Below, in pieces: positions 45,036-54,448 of a stretch of 64,000 nt of DNA (position 1 is the stretch's first letter; each line of letters begins with the position of its first letter). The notes beneath the pieces were generated by a model. That model saw only the letters and a program-made list of their open reading frames with translations, was not told the origin of the DNA and did not search any database. The position numbers and the translations under genes are program-made. The DNA lies in contig OZ244794.1 of assembly GCA_965219915.1 (NCBI GenBank), positions 806,001-870,000 on the forward strand, read 5' to 3'. This DNA is from Bin80 sp965219915. GTDB lineage: Bacteria > Bacteroidota > Rhodothermia > Rhodothermales > Bin80.

Positions 45036-45980
45036 TCAGGCCTTGCGCTCATAGGCATCAATGATAGCCTTGACCAGTCGGTGTCGTACCACATCAATCT
45101 TTTTGAAATACACGAATTCAATATCTCTGATATCTTGGAGGATAGACTGGGCTTCCACTAGCCCACTCTGCTGTGCGTCCTGAAGATCGATTTGTGTGAT
45201 ATCTCCGGTAACAATGGTTTGGCTGCTTACCCCCAGTCGCGTGAGAAACATCTTCATCTGTAGTGCTGTTGCGTTCTGGGCTTCATCCAGAATAACAAAT
45301 GAGGAATTCAGGGTACGGCCGCGCATAAAGGCCAGGGGCACAATTTCTATAACATGATCCTCCAGATGCGTGGTAAGTTTTTCTGTTGGCAAAAATTCTT
45401 CCAGTGCATCGTACAGGGGGCGCAAGTATGGATCAACCTTATCGCGAAAGTCACCAGGAAGGAAGCCAAGCCGTTCCCCGGCCTCAACAGCAGGCCGGCA
45501 TAGAACGATACGTTTAACTTTTCTGGCTTTCAGTGCTGCTACGGCAAGTGCTACGGCCATATAAGTCTTTCCGGTGCCTGCCGGGCCGATTGCAAACACA
45601 ATATCATTGTTGTGCGAAGCTTCAACCAATTCGGCTTGTCCAGGGGTTTTTGTCCTGATCATTCCCCCGGATGGTGTATATAACACCACAGACCCCACCT
45701 TTTTATTGGATTGACGGGGGTTTGCGGTTGCCATTGCCAGTATGGTGTCAAGATCTCCAGCGGTCACGGCTCCGTTACGGTCTGCAACGGAAGCCAATTC
45801 GTCAAATGCGTGCACAATTGAGTCAAGCGTGGTACTGGGGCCACGAAGGCGGACCTGATTATTCCGCGCAATGATTTTGGTGTCCGGAAAGGCAGCCTCG
45901 ATCCGTTTCAGATGCACGTCATGCGTGCCGAAGAGTAAAAGGGGATCGGTGTGATCAAGCGTGAGTGTAGTTTCTGCCAA
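45036..45980 (-). CDS. PhoH-family ATPase
   Basis: A 314-residue cytoplasmic PhoH/YbeZ-type P-loop protein, often linked to RNA metabolism. Walker A GPAGTGKTYMA, Walker B-like SSFVILDEAQNA, and the GRTLNSSF and VTGDITQIDL segments are all present, with an N-terminal KH-like region. The initiator is TTG (45980): a TAA lies two codons upstream in frame and no ATG is available before the conserved part. It is divergent from dapF and convergent with the CDF gene. The usual YbeY neighbour is absent. Confidence 0.92.
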   Translation of the reverse strand: MAETTLTLDHTDPLLLFGTHDVHLKRIEAAFPDTKIIARNNQVRLRGPSTTLDSIVHAFDELASVADRNGAVTAGDLDTILAMATANPRQSNKKVGSVVLYTPSGGMIRTKTPGQAELVEASHNNDIVFAIGPAGTGKTYMAVALAVAALKARKVKRIVLCRPAVEAGERLGFLPGDFRDKVDPYLRPLYDALEEFLPTEKLTTHLEDHVIEIVPLAFMRGRTLNSSFVILDEAQNATALQMKMFLTRLGVSSQTIVTGDITQIDLQDAQQSGLVEAQSILQDIRDIEFVYFKKIDVVRHRLVKAIIDAYERKA

Positions 45981-46052
45981 TTGTTATGATGTCCGGTGTC
46001 GGCGAGTATTGCTTTCACGGATCAAACTGAACTGAAGTACAGAAGTTGCCAA

Positions 46053-46907
46053 ATGAAGCGTGCTTTGATTGTTGAATTCACTAAAATGAATGGTGCCGGT
46101 AATGACTTCATCGTACTGGACAACCGCTTCTATGAATTCTCCCTGTCGGAATTATCCATGTTGGCAAGGGAATCATGCCCGCGGCGGACTGGTATCGGTG
46201 CGGATGGAGTCCTAGCACTGGCTACCCCTACCCATGCAGAGGTCGATTACAGAATGATTTATGTCAATGCGGACGGTAGCGAAGGTACTATGTGCGGCAA
46301 TGGAGCGCGGTGCCTAGCCCGATTTGCGCGGGAGGGTGGCTTTAACAAGAAGGTTGTATGTATGCAGACCGCTTCAGGATTATGTGAAGTGCGCGTTCCT
46401 GGTGAGGAGGACGCCCCCATTCGTGTCTATTTGGATGCCCCCCAGAACTACCGTGACGCCCCAAATTTGGCAAATCAGATTCCGAACGGAATCCGTTCTG
46501 TACATTATCTGTGGCCAGGCACCGAACATTTGGTTTGCCTTGTGGACAATGTGAGTCAACTTCCGTTAAGCAGTTGGGGGGCCGCACTTCGCAGTGATCC
46601 GATGCTCGGGCCTGCAGGAGCTAACGTTAATTTTGTGGCCATTGACTCCAATGCCGACAACACACGGTTGCACGTGCGTACATACGAGAAGGGCGTTGAA
46701 GCGGAAACCCTTGCCTGTGGAACGGGTGCCATTGCAAGCGCAGTGGTTGCGCGCAAGTCAGGCCTGCTTATTTCAGATGTCTATACTGTACAAATGCCAG
46801 GTGGCGTGCTCAAAGTTGGTTTGGAAACAAATCGCGTGTATCTGGAAGGGCCCGCCGATAAGATTTACCGTGGTTCAATGGAGTTTGTGTTTCCTGACCC
46901 GAAATAG
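46053..46907 (+). CDS. dapF: Diaminopimelate epimerase
   Basis: Converts LL- to meso-diaminopimelate for lysine and peptidoglycan synthesis. The 284-residue protein has both catalytic cysteines: Cys81 in GTMCGNGARC and the second in LACGTGAIAS. N-terminal FTKMNGAGNDFIVLDN is the family signature, so ATG 46053 is the start; the reading frame before it (from 45996) has no similarity to DapF. Confidence 0.95.
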   Translation: MKRALIVEFTKMNGAGNDFIVLDNRFYEFSLSELSMLARESCPRRTGIGADGVLALATPTHAEVDYRMIYVNADGSEGTMCGNGARCLARFAREGGFNKKVVCMQTASGLCEVRVPGEEDAPIRVYLDAPQNYRDAPNLANQIPNGIRSVHYLWPGTEHLVCLVDNVSQLPLSSWGAALRSDPMLGPAGANVNFVAIDSNADNTRLHVRTYEKGVEAETLACGTGAIASAVVARKSGLLISDVYTVQMPGGVLKVGLETNRVYLEGPADKIYRGSMEFVFPDPK

Positions 46908-46971
46908 CAACACATTCCAGATACTCGCGTAACTGAATGAGGCTACCGTCGACAACTGAATCCCCTTTAAG

Positions 46972-48255
46972 ATGAAACGTATTTTTCTATTATCGAGCTG
47001 GTTACTGCTGGTTCTGATTCTTGCAGCCGCTGATGGTTGCGGGAGCGATCCGAATGTCGAAGGTGCCCGTCTGGATCTGCGGAACAAGGACTATGATCGC
47101 GCTCTAACCAACATCAACAAAGCCTTGGAAAATAATCCGGACAACCTGGATGCGCTGGTGCTGAAGGGGGATATTATTTTCGAGATGCTTCCCGATGTAT
47201 ACGATCAGGACGAGCGAACAGCGTATATCGGAGAGTTACTTGGTGCCTACGCTCAGTCTGTGATGCTGGATTCTGTTAATGCTCCACACAAAGACAGACA
47301 GCTTGCCATCCTCTACGTCAATGAGTTTACCTCTGCGATGGCGATATATGAGGATGCAGAGCAGTTGGGTGGAAAGGAGCGTGCGAGAGGGTTCGTTTCA
47401 GCTGCACGCCGTTTCCGGAATGCTTCAATGGTAGCTCCAGATTCGATGGATGCTTTCATAAATGAAGCGTACGCATACTACGGTGCTGGAATGGCTCGTG
47501 ACGCCGCGGATACCTTTGAGGCGGCAATTGCCAATGGGCACACCAATCGTGAGTTGTTCATTCAATTGGCGCGGACCTATGAGTTGATTGCGACTGAGTC
47601 GGCGGATCCTCAAGCACAACCTAGGAATTATCGCGAAGCCGTCAGGACACTCAGCGAAGCACACGAACGTTACCCAGACGACGGCGAAATCCGAAAACTC
47701 CTGCTGAATGCATATGCTATGGCGGATATGAGTGACGCGGCATTGTCTTTTTTTGAAGAGGTCCATCCATTGGAGAGGGACAACAAAATATTTCTCTACA
47801 ACTATGGAACACTACTACTGCGCCAGCAGGATTACGAGCGGGCCATAGATATGCTGATGGAGGCGGTTGCACTCGATTCGTCTTATACAAATGCGTTGTT
47901 TAACCTTGGAGCAGCCTACGTTAACAGTGGATTCAGTGTGGATGAGCGCTACCAGGCCGTGGAGGACTCGCTGCAGAATGGCGGTAGGATTGCCTCACAG
48001 CAAATTGCTGAGATGGAAGCCCGGAAGGATGAACTTGGACAGTTGAAGCAGCAGTTATTCGGACAGGCGATCAAATACTTTGAGGCGGCCAATGACCTAG
48101 TCGAGCGTGATCTGGGAGATACAAGTGAGATTTGTGACGCGCTCTACAGAGCGTATATGCAAACTAATCAGCGTTCTCGCGCGGAAGAGGCCCGGATCTG
48201 TGCCGAACAACAGGGCGCTCAAGCTTTGCCTGGGCGCTCGGAGGACCGGTTTTAA
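46972..48255 (+). CDS. TPR-repeat lipoprotein
   Basis: A 427-residue lipoprotein: hydrophobic signal with lipobox AADGC (Cys23). The rest is helical TPR units (DYDRALTNINKALENNPDN, QDYERAIDMLMEAVALDSSYTNALFNLGAAY), indicating a periplasm-facing scaffold or complex component. Function cannot be read from sequence. It follows dapF by 64 bp and precedes the trans-sulfuration gene by 16 bp, so the three may form one transcript. Confidence 0.85.
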   Translation: MKRIFLLSSWLLLVLILAAADGCGSDPNVEGARLDLRNKDYDRALTNINKALENNPDNLDALVLKGDIIFEMLPDVYDQDERTAYIGELLGAYAQSVMLDSVNAPHKDRQLAILYVNEFTSAMAIYEDAEQLGGKERARGFVSAARRFRNASMVAPDSMDAFINEAYAYYGAGMARDAADTFEAAIANGHTNRELFIQLARTYELIATESADPQAQPRNYREAVRTLSEAHERYPDDGEIRKLLLNAYAMADMSDAALSFFEEVHPLERDNKIFLYNYGTLLLRQQDYERAIDMLMEAVALDSSYTNALFNLGAAYVNSGFSVDERYQAVEDSLQNGGRIASQQIAEMEARKDELGQLKQQLFGQAIKYFEAANDLVERDLGDTSEICDALYRAYMQTNQRSRAEEARICAEQQGAQALPGRSEDRF

Positions 48256-48271
48256 TCAACTCATCCAACCC

Positions 48272-49417
48272 ATGCGTTTTGCAACGCTGGCTGTGCACGC
48301 TGGCCAGAGCCCGGATCGTGCAACCGGGGCAGTTATGCCTCCCATATATCAAACGGCAACGTACGTGCAGCCTCCCGAGGGCGAGACAACTGCGTACGAG
48401 TATGGGCGGGCTGCCAATCCAACACGGACGGTACTTGAGAACAACCTTGCGGGGTTGGAAGGTGCGTCGCATGGCATAGCATTCGCATCTGGCATGTCTG
48501 CGACGGATGCTATTCTGCGAGCATTGCGTCCGGGGGATCATATCATTGCCTCAGAGGACATGTATGGAGGCAACTATCGCTACTTGAAGCTGGTGTTGGC
48601 TCCGATGGGCGTACGTGTTACGTTTACTGATCTGACAAGGATAGAAGTGCTTGCGCAGGCAGTTACGTCTCAGACAAAGGTAATCTGGGTTGAATCTCCA
48701 ACAAATCCATTGATCCAGATTGTTGACCTTAGCGCAGTTTGTGCGTGTGCGCAATTGGCCGGAGCCGCCGTGGTTGTTGATAATACCTTCGCCTCGCCAT
48801 ACCTGCAGCAACCACTTTCTTTTGGAGCAGATATGGTTCTGCATTCAACCACAAAATACTTGGGTGGCCATTCGGATATCGTTGGAGGCTTCGTTTGCAC
48901 CAATGACGAGAAATGGACGGATCATCTACGATTCCAGGTCAAATGTGTGGGAGCGATTCCTGGGCCGATGGATTGTTTTTTGGCGCTTCGAGGCACAAAA
49001 ACTCTCCACATAAGGATGGATCGTCATTGTACGAATGCTCGAAAGATTGCCACATATCTGGACGGACATCCCAAGGTAGTGCAGGTTAACTACCCCGGGC
49101 TGGAATCGCACCCTGGGCATGCGTTGGCTAAGTCACAAATGAATGATTTTGGTGGCATGCTGTCCATGACGCTCAAGACATCCTCATCAAGTCAGGCGAG
49201 GAGGGTACTGCAGTCTCTGCGCGTGTTCGCCTTTGCAGAGAGTCTTGGCGGGGTAGAAAGCCTGGCAGGACATCCGGCGACCATGTCGCACGGTGCACTT
49301 AGCTCAGAGGAACGTGCCCGGCTTGGAGTAACGGATAACCTGGTTCGGTTATCGGTCGGGATTGAGGACTCAGAGGATTTGCTGGAGGACCTGGAGCAGG
49401 CGCTAAGTCAGATTTAG
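48272..49417 (+). CDS. Cystathionine gamma-synthase/lyase-family PLP enzyme
   Basis: A 381-residue Cys/Met-metabolism PLP enzyme. Seen: AVHAGQSPDRATGAVMPPIYQT at the N-terminus, YGRAANPTR, PLP-binding HSTTKYLGGHSDIVGG with the Schiff-base Lys, and SLGGVESLAGHPATMSH near the end. Reaction direction (MetB synthase versus CGL lyase) is not decidable from motifs. ATG 48272 is chosen as the domain starts there; the longer frame lies within the TPR gene. Confidence 0.9.
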   Translation: MRFATLAVHAGQSPDRATGAVMPPIYQTATYVQPPEGETTAYEYGRAANPTRTVLENNLAGLEGASHGIAFASGMSATDAILRALRPGDHIIASEDMYGGNYRYLKLVLAPMGVRVTFTDLTRIEVLAQAVTSQTKVIWVESPTNPLIQIVDLSAVCACAQLAGAAVVVDNTFASPYLQQPLSFGADMVLHSTTKYLGGHSDIVGGFVCTNDEKWTDHLRFQVKCVGAIPGPMDCFLALRGTKTLHIRMDRHCTNARKIATYLDGHPKVVQVNYPGLESHPGHALAKSQMNDFGGMLSMTLKTSSSSQARRVLQSLRVFAFAESLGGVESLAGHPATMSHGALSSEERARLGVTDNLVRLSVGIEDSEDLLEDLEQALSQI

Positions 49418-49461
49418 AGGATCCGTCACGCACTGATTGCATACCAAAACTCACGTTGGGC

Positions 49462-51546
49462 CTATTGTAGGGGCAGTAGATCCGTTCGTAAATCTTCTAT
49501 TTTGGCAGATTCGCGCAGCGAAGAGATCCAATCCCTGAGCATAGCGGTCTGCTGCTCACTGGACAGGTCATTCTTCAGGTTGTTCAATTCGTCGTCTGAG
49601 ATCTCGACTGGCTCAAATACATCCATCACGCGCACCACATACGTACCATTCTCCCCTTCGATCACGCCGGAATCTTCTTCCGCTTCCAGACCCAGCACTA
49701 TGCCGACAAAATGATAATCTCGTCCTAATCCGCTAATGATGGGACTCTGAAACGATACACCAGATGCAATTTGTGGCGTAATGTCGAGTGCATCAGCAAG
49801 GCCATCGTATCCGCCAGACTCATATGCTCCGCGTAGTAGGGTAACCTGATGATCACGCTTCTTCTGAAGGAGGGCCAGCTGTCTAACCTGGGGCTCAACC
49901 GTATCAAATGGTTCATATCCGGCTTCTTCAATGTCAACCACCTGAACTACGAGAGCCACATCATCAAGCTCAATAACGGGGCTGATCTCTCCGACATCTG
50001 AATCGCGCAGAAAAGCTTCCATCGCGAAACTCTGACCAAATCCGGGGAACGCCGTCTGTCCATCCTGGACCTGCAAGACCTGGAGTTCAATGTTTCTCCG
50101 GCTAGCCTCGCCTACGAAGTCTCCCTCCTCATCGGCGTAGTAGGCCAAGTCTTCCAGTGCTTCCTGGATATTGTTCAGCGTCGCGACAGAGACGTCAATG
50201 GTGTAGGCCAGTTGTGCCAGTTGCACATCCACGGTTGCGCGGTGGTTCACTTCAATCAGGTGTAAACCAAAGTCAGTTTCGACCGGGCCGACAAGTGTTC
50301 CGATACTTGCACCGAAGGCAGCCTCTTCAAAGGGCGCTACCATTCTGCCTGGCCCAAACCAGCCCAGATCTCCGCCATTAGATCCACTGCCAGGATCATC
50401 GCTCATTTGTGCGGCAACCGCGGCAAAATCCTCGCCGGCCTGTATTCTTCTCCGAATATCCTGAATTGCGGCCGGGTTTTCTTTATCGTTCAGGAGAATG
50501 TGACGGGCCCGGACGTGTGTGTCTTCTGCGGGGCGTGTGTCGGTGACTTTGATGAGTTGTGCCTGACCGTTCACGATAATCGGTCCAATCACGTCCCCGG
50601 TCTGTGGCACGTCACCCTGTTCAAACAAGCTTCTCGCTATTTCGGGTGCTAAGGTGGAAGCGCTATGGAAATTGTCCGACCAGCTAATTTCACTCCCCGA
50701 CTGCGCAAGGAATAACGAATCGTTTTGGGCTTCTTCAAGCCCCTGCTGCAGACGTTCAAGCTCTCGCATGATCGCAAGGGTATCCTCGCTTGCAGGCAGC
50801 CGTGACAGCGATGCAATCTGAATCGTGTACAGGCGTTCACGCGCATAGTCTTCTTGATTATCTGAATAATATCGCCGCACATCGCGGTCGGTCACGGAAA
50901 CCAGAGAATCAGGAACATCCGCATACTGCAGGAGGAAAAATTCAGCGTTCGCACTTTTTTGCTGCAGCACCCAAGCGTGCTTTGCATCAGCATCCGAGGC
51001 ACGCGCTGTGGCTCCCAGAAGCTGATTAAACCGCTGTTCGCGGCGGGAAAGCCGAATAAACTGTTCGATCTGAATCACTGTCTGCCGCTGTGCGGGATCG
51101 TCAATAACATTCTGTAGAAGTGCACGGTTAATGCCACCGGCGCCGTCGGAGAAATTCTGGCGTATGAGCCAGTGGGGGTTTTCGCCAAGGATCAACTCTC
51201 TAACCTCGGCGTCACTGACCGTGACACCGATATCATCCATCACACGTTCGCGCAGACTGTTTTCCACCAAAGCATTATAGGCCCGTTCACGTTCAAGCTC
51301 TAATTGCTGTGGTGTTACGTTGCCGTTGTTGGTCCGCCTGATCTGCTCAAGTTGCGCCTCCAGTTGCCGGCTGTAAACATCGCGGGTGATGGGATCGCCA
51401 TTGACGATGATGACTTTGCCCAAAGGATCCGTGCCGATAGTATCGAAAACGCCAGAGTCCTGGAGCACCCACAGGCCACCGAAGGAGATCACGAGAACCC
51501 ACAGGACCACGCCCGTGTTTTCCCGCATGCGATTCATTGTACCCAT
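49462..51546 (-). CDS. ppiD: PpiD/SurA-like periplasmic peptidyl-prolyl isomerase
   Basis: A 694-residue inner-membrane-anchored chaperone: one N-terminal membrane segment (VLWVLVISFGGLWVLQ), a SurA-N-like helical region with DPITRDVYSRQLEAQLEQI, one clear parvulin domain (VRARHILLNDKENPAAIQ to SGSNGGDLGWFGPGRMVAPFEEAAF) and a second, degenerate parvulin-like segment. Assists folding of envelope proteins. Just downstream of rplU-rpmA in the same orientation (48 bp), likely the same operon. Confidence 0.88.
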   Translation of the reverse strand: MGTMNRMRENTGVVLWVLVISFGGLWVLQDSGVFDTIGTDPLGKVIIVNGDPITRDVYSRQLEAQLEQIRRTNNGNVTPQQLELERERAYNALVENSLRERVMDDIGVTVSDAEVRELILGENPHWLIRQNFSDGAGGINRALLQNVIDDPAQRQTVIQIEQFIRLSRREQRFNQLLGATARASDADAKHAWVLQQKSANAEFFLLQYADVPDSLVSVTDRDVRRYYSDNQEDYARERLYTIQIASLSRLPASEDTLAIMRELERLQQGLEEAQNDSLFLAQSGSEISWSDNFHSASTLAPEIARSLFEQGDVPQTGDVIGPIIVNGQAQLIKVTDTRPAEDTHVRARHILLNDKENPAAIQDIRRRIQAGEDFAAVAAQMSDDPGSGSNGGDLGWFGPGRMVAPFEEAAFGASIGTLVGPVETDFGLHLIEVNHRATVDVQLAQLAYTIDVSVATLNNIQEALEDLAYYADEEGDFVGEASRRNIELQVLQVQDGQTAFPGFGQSFAMEAFLRDSDVGEISPVIELDDVALVVQVVDIEEAGYEPFDTVEPQVRQLALLQKKRDHQVTLLRGAYESGGYDGLADALDITPQIASGVSFQSPIISGLGRDYHFVGIVLGLEAEEDSGVIEGENGTYVVRVMDVFEPVEISDDELNNLKNDLSSEQQTAMLRDWISSLRESAKIEDLRTDLLPLQ

Positions 51547-51594
51547 TGGGCGACTTTGCTTTTTGCTTGCTTATACCCTGGTGATAACTCAGAC

Positions 51595-51855
51595 CTAAGC
51601 AACAAGAGGATCCACGTGTACGATCTTGCGGTCCTTACGGCCGCTCGCAAAACGAACGACTCCTGTCGTGCGAGCAAAGAGTGTATCATCACCTCCGCGG
51701 CCGACATTATCGCCTGGATGGACGCGGGTGCCTCGTTGCCGCACAATGATACCACCGGCCAGAATCTGTTGTCCGGCATAAACCTTGACGCCAAGCATCT
51801 TGGGCTTGGAGTCACGGCCATTCTTGGTGGAGCCTACGCCTTTCTTGTGTGCCAT
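51595..51855 (-). CDS. rpmA: 50S ribosomal protein L27
   Basis: An 86-residue L27, recognised by MAHKKGVGSTKNGRDS and GGIIVRQRGTRVHPGDNVG. The N-terminus starts directly with AHKKG, so no protease-processed extension is present. ATG 51855 lies 10 bp after the rplU stop; the upstream frame is within rplU. Confidence 0.97.
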   Translation of the reverse strand: MAHKKGVGSTKNGRDSKPKMLGVKVYAGQQILAGGIIVRQRGTRVHPGDNVGRGGDDTLFARTTGVVRFASGRKDRKIVHVDPLVA

Positions 51856-51865
51856 ATTTATCTGG

Positions 51866-52192
51866 TCAGTCTGTTTCGCCAGCAGAAAGTGACGAAATCC
51901 GAATTTGTGTATACCGCTGGCGGTGGCCACGCTTGACCTTGTACCGCTTGCGGCGCTTTTTCTTAAAGACGATAATCTTATCCCCCCTCACGTGTTGAAT
52001 TACCTCACCAGACACATGTGCGCCATCTACATGAGGGCGCCCCACCTTAACCTTATCGCCATCGGCGAGTAAGAGGACCTCCGAGAATCGGAGTGTATCT
52101 CCTTCGTTGGACCCAGAGGTGTACGGGATAAAAAGCGTATCCTTTTCGGCGACGCGATACTGCTTTCCGCCGATGCTGACTACTGCGAACAT
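51866..52192 (-). CDS. rplU: 50S ribosomal protein L21
   Basis: A 108-residue L21: FAVVSIGGKQYRVAEKDTLF at the start and KRRKRYKVKRGHRQRYTQIRI near the end. First gene of the rplU-rpmA-ppiD run; its 5' region (99 bp) is shared with the divergent FAH-family gene. Confidence 0.97.
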   Translation of the reverse strand: MFAVVSIGGKQYRVAEKDTLFIPYTSGSNEGDTLRFSEVLLLADGDKVKVGRPHVDGAHVSGEVIQHVRGDKIIVFKKKRRKRYKVKRGHRQRYTQIRISSLSAGETD

Positions 52193-52291
52193 TTATTACC
52201 TACTTTGCTTGTGGAGCGCTTTTATTGGCGCGAAAGTTTTCCGGCAGCCCAGTGGAATACCTAAACCCAAATTTGGTTCCCCTCTAATTTG

Positions 52292-52945
52292 ATGACGCTG
52301 ACTGATCCATCCACAAAGGAACGCCTGCATGTGGGCAAGGTGTTGTGCATCGGCCGCAATTATGCTCGACATGCAGCGGAGATGGGAGCCGCTGTTCCCA
52401 AGAGTCCTGTAGTATTCCTTAAACCATCGACTGCGATCGTGCGCACACAGGGTTCTGTGGTGCTGCCTGCAATGACCTCGGATGTACATCACGAAGTGGA
52501 GTTGGTGGTTCTAATCGGACCCGGAGGTATCAATATTCGGGAATCCGAAGCTCTTGATCATGTGATGGCATATGCTGTGGGGTTGGACATGACCGCGCGG
52601 GATCTTCAGTCCGAGGCAAAGAAGAAAGGGAGGCCATGGAGCATCGCTAAGGGATTTGATACGTTTGCACCGCTTGGACCGCTGGTTCCGGCGGACGAGG
52701 TTACCGATCCTCAGGCGCTGACGTTATCGCTCAAAGTAAATGGTATGGTTAGGCAGCATGGGCATACGGGAGATATGATTTTCACAGTTGCCCAACTCAT
52801 ATCCTTCTGCTCCAGGGTTTTCACACTTGAGCCTGGAGATCTGCTGTATACTGGCACGCCGGAAGGTGTGGGTCCGGTGATATCAGGAGATCAACTGGAA
52901 GCAGGCTGTACGGGGTTGCCGTCACTCACAGTTACAGTAGTCTGA
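52292..52945 (+). CDS. Fumarylacetoacetate hydrolase (FAHD1-like) family protein
   Basis: A 217-residue cytoplasmic metal-dependent hydrolase or decarboxylase of acylpyruvate-type compounds. Family motifs: KVLCIGRNYARHAAEMG, VFLKPSTAIV, the metal-binding HHEVELVVLIG, GLDMTARDLQ, AKGFDTFAPLGP and GDLLYTGTPEGVGPV. It could process the product of the sugar-acid cassette (2-keto-3-deoxy acids are common FAH substrates), but it is 9 kb away, so this is speculation. Overlaps the convergent threonine aldolase by 14 bp. Confidence 0.9.
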   Translation: MTLTDPSTKERLHVGKVLCIGRNYARHAAEMGAAVPKSPVVFLKPSTAIVRTQGSVVLPAMTSDVHHEVELVVLIGPGGINIRESEALDHVMAYAVGLDMTARDLQSEAKKKGRPWSIAKGFDTFAPLGPLVPADEVTDPQALTLSLKVNGMVRQHGHTGDMIFTVAQLISFCSRVFTLEPGDLLYTGTPEGVGPVISGDQLEAGCTGLPSLTVTVV

Positions 52946-53951
52946 GCGCGCGTGCAATAGACTCCACGGCAGTATCAATATCCTTTGAGGACACATCTCT
53001 GTGGACGGTAGCCCGCATCGTGGTCGGCCCGACGGGCACCATAGCGACGCCTTCGGAATGGATGTGTTTTAGCAGAGGACCAACCGGTTGCCCTCCCAGA
53101 TTGATGAGTACGATGTTTGTTTCAGGAGGGCGCACATCAATGCCATCCATCGTGGCCAGCCCCTCTGCCAGATGTCGGGCATTGGCATGATCCTGCTCCA
53201 GATCCCCCAAATGGTGTTCCAGGGCATACAGGCCGGCTGCTGCCAGGACCCCCAGTTGGCGCATTCCGGCTCCCAGTTCTTTTCGACGCCGATGCGCACG
53301 CTCAATGGTCTCTCTTGTACCGGCAAAGACTGATCCGACTGGCGCGCCCAGTCCCTTCGATAGACATACAGTGACCGTGTCAAAGGGAGCCGCATAGTCC
53401 TTTACTGGAATGCCTGTTGCGACGGAGGCATTCCACAGTCTAGCACCATCAAGATGGCAAGACAGTCCGCGGTTGTGTGCATAGTCCGCCAGATCTGTCA
53501 GTTGTGGGAGCGGAAAAAGCAGTCCACCGGCGATATTAAGTGTATTCTCAAGGCACAAAAGAGCGGAACGGGACTCCCAGTAATGTCCGTGTCTTAACGC
53601 ACCGTGCAACTGTTCCGTTGTGAACCTGCCTTCTTGACCATTGATGGGATGTAGTGTAACCCCACACAAGCTACTGGATGAACCAGATTCATAGTTGAAA
53701 ATGTGACTCTGCCGCTCAAGAATTACTTCGTCCCCGGGGCGGGTGTGAACGTAAATACCCAGTTGATTCCCCATCATGCCCGAGGGGACAAAGAGGGCAG
53801 CCTCTTTGCCGAGCATAGTGGCAACAGTGTTTTGCAACGCGATGGCAGTTGGGTCTTCCCCAAACACATCGTCTCCTACTTCCGCTGCTGCCATGGCACG
53901 ACGCATACCCGGAGAGGGGCGTGTAACCGTGTCACTGCGCAGGTCAACCAT
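52932..53951 (-). CDS. ltaE: Low-specificity threonine aldolase
   Basis: A 339-residue PLP enzyme cleaving threonine to glycine and acetaldehyde. Signatures: MVDLRSDTVTRPSPGMRRAM at the start, GDDVFGEDPTAIALQ, HLDGARLWNASVA, and the PLP-lysine region TVCLSKGLGAPVGSV. Its start overlaps the greA stop by one base, so the two are translationally linked. Confidence 0.94.
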   Translation of the reverse strand: MVDLRSDTVTRPSPGMRRAMAAAEVGDDVFGEDPTAIALQNTVATMLGKEAALFVPSGMMGNQLGIYVHTRPGDEVILERQSHIFNYESGSSSSLCGVTLHPINGQEGRFTTEQLHGALRHGHYWESRSALLCLENTLNIAGGLLFPLPQLTDLADYAHNRGLSCHLDGARLWNASVATGIPVKDYAAPFDTVTVCLSKGLGAPVGSVFAGTRETIERAHRRRKELGAGMRQLGVLAAAGLYALEHHLGDLEQDHANARHLAEGLATMDGIDVRPPETNIVLINLGGQPVGPLLKHIHSEGVAMVPVGPTTMRATVHRDVSSKDIDTAVESIARALRLL

Positions 53952-54427
53952 TAGCCATCACGCGTGATTTCCAGGATTTTCAAACGCAGCTCTCCTGCGG
54001 GCACCTGAACTACGGCCTCGTCTCCTGTGCTTTTGCCAAGTAGGCCCTTGCCAATCGGACTGGTAATGGAGATCAGCCCCCTGGATACATCTGCTTCCGG
54101 TGCAGAAACAAGTTTTACGGCTTTCTCCCTTTCTGTACGCAAGTTTATGTAGCGCACGGTTGACAGTATGCGGGCTGTTGAAGTGTCGACCCGTTCCTCG
54201 TCAATCAGACGCGCGTTAGCCAAGGTTTCCTGCATTTGGGCAATGCGAGCCTCGAGCTTTCCTTGCGCCTCCTTGGCGGCATCGTACTCAGCGTTTTCCG
54301 ATAGATCGCCATGTGCACGCGCATCTGCTATCTCGTTCGAGATGCGTTTGCGGTCTACTGTGCGAGCGTGATGGAGATCTTTCTTGAGTTTTTTGAGGGC
54401 TTCTTCAGTTAGGTAAACAACGGCCAT
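53951..54427 (-). CDS. greA: Transcription elongation factor GreA
   Basis: A 158-residue factor that stimulates RNA polymerase transcript cleavage. N-terminal coiled coil with LTEEALKKLKKDL, the acidic tip GDLSENAEYDAAKEAQG, and a C-terminal FKBP-like domain (ISITSPIGKGLLGKSTGDEAVVQ). Length and motifs match GreA rather than GreB. Confidence 0.96.
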   Translation of the reverse strand: MAVVYLTEEALKKLKKDLHHARTVDRKRISNEIADARAHGDLSENAEYDAAKEAQGKLEARIAQMQETLANARLIDEERVDTSTARILSTVRYINLRTEREKAVKLVSAPEADVSRGLISITSPIGKGLLGKSTGDEAVVQVPAGELRLKILEITRDG

Positions 54428-54448
54428 TCAATGGATTCAATTTAGATG

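Noticed and set aside
52267..52276. Ten-base palindrome CCAAATTTGG upstream of rplU
   Set aside because: Palindromes of this length are expected dozens of times by chance in 64 kb and nothing else supports a site here.
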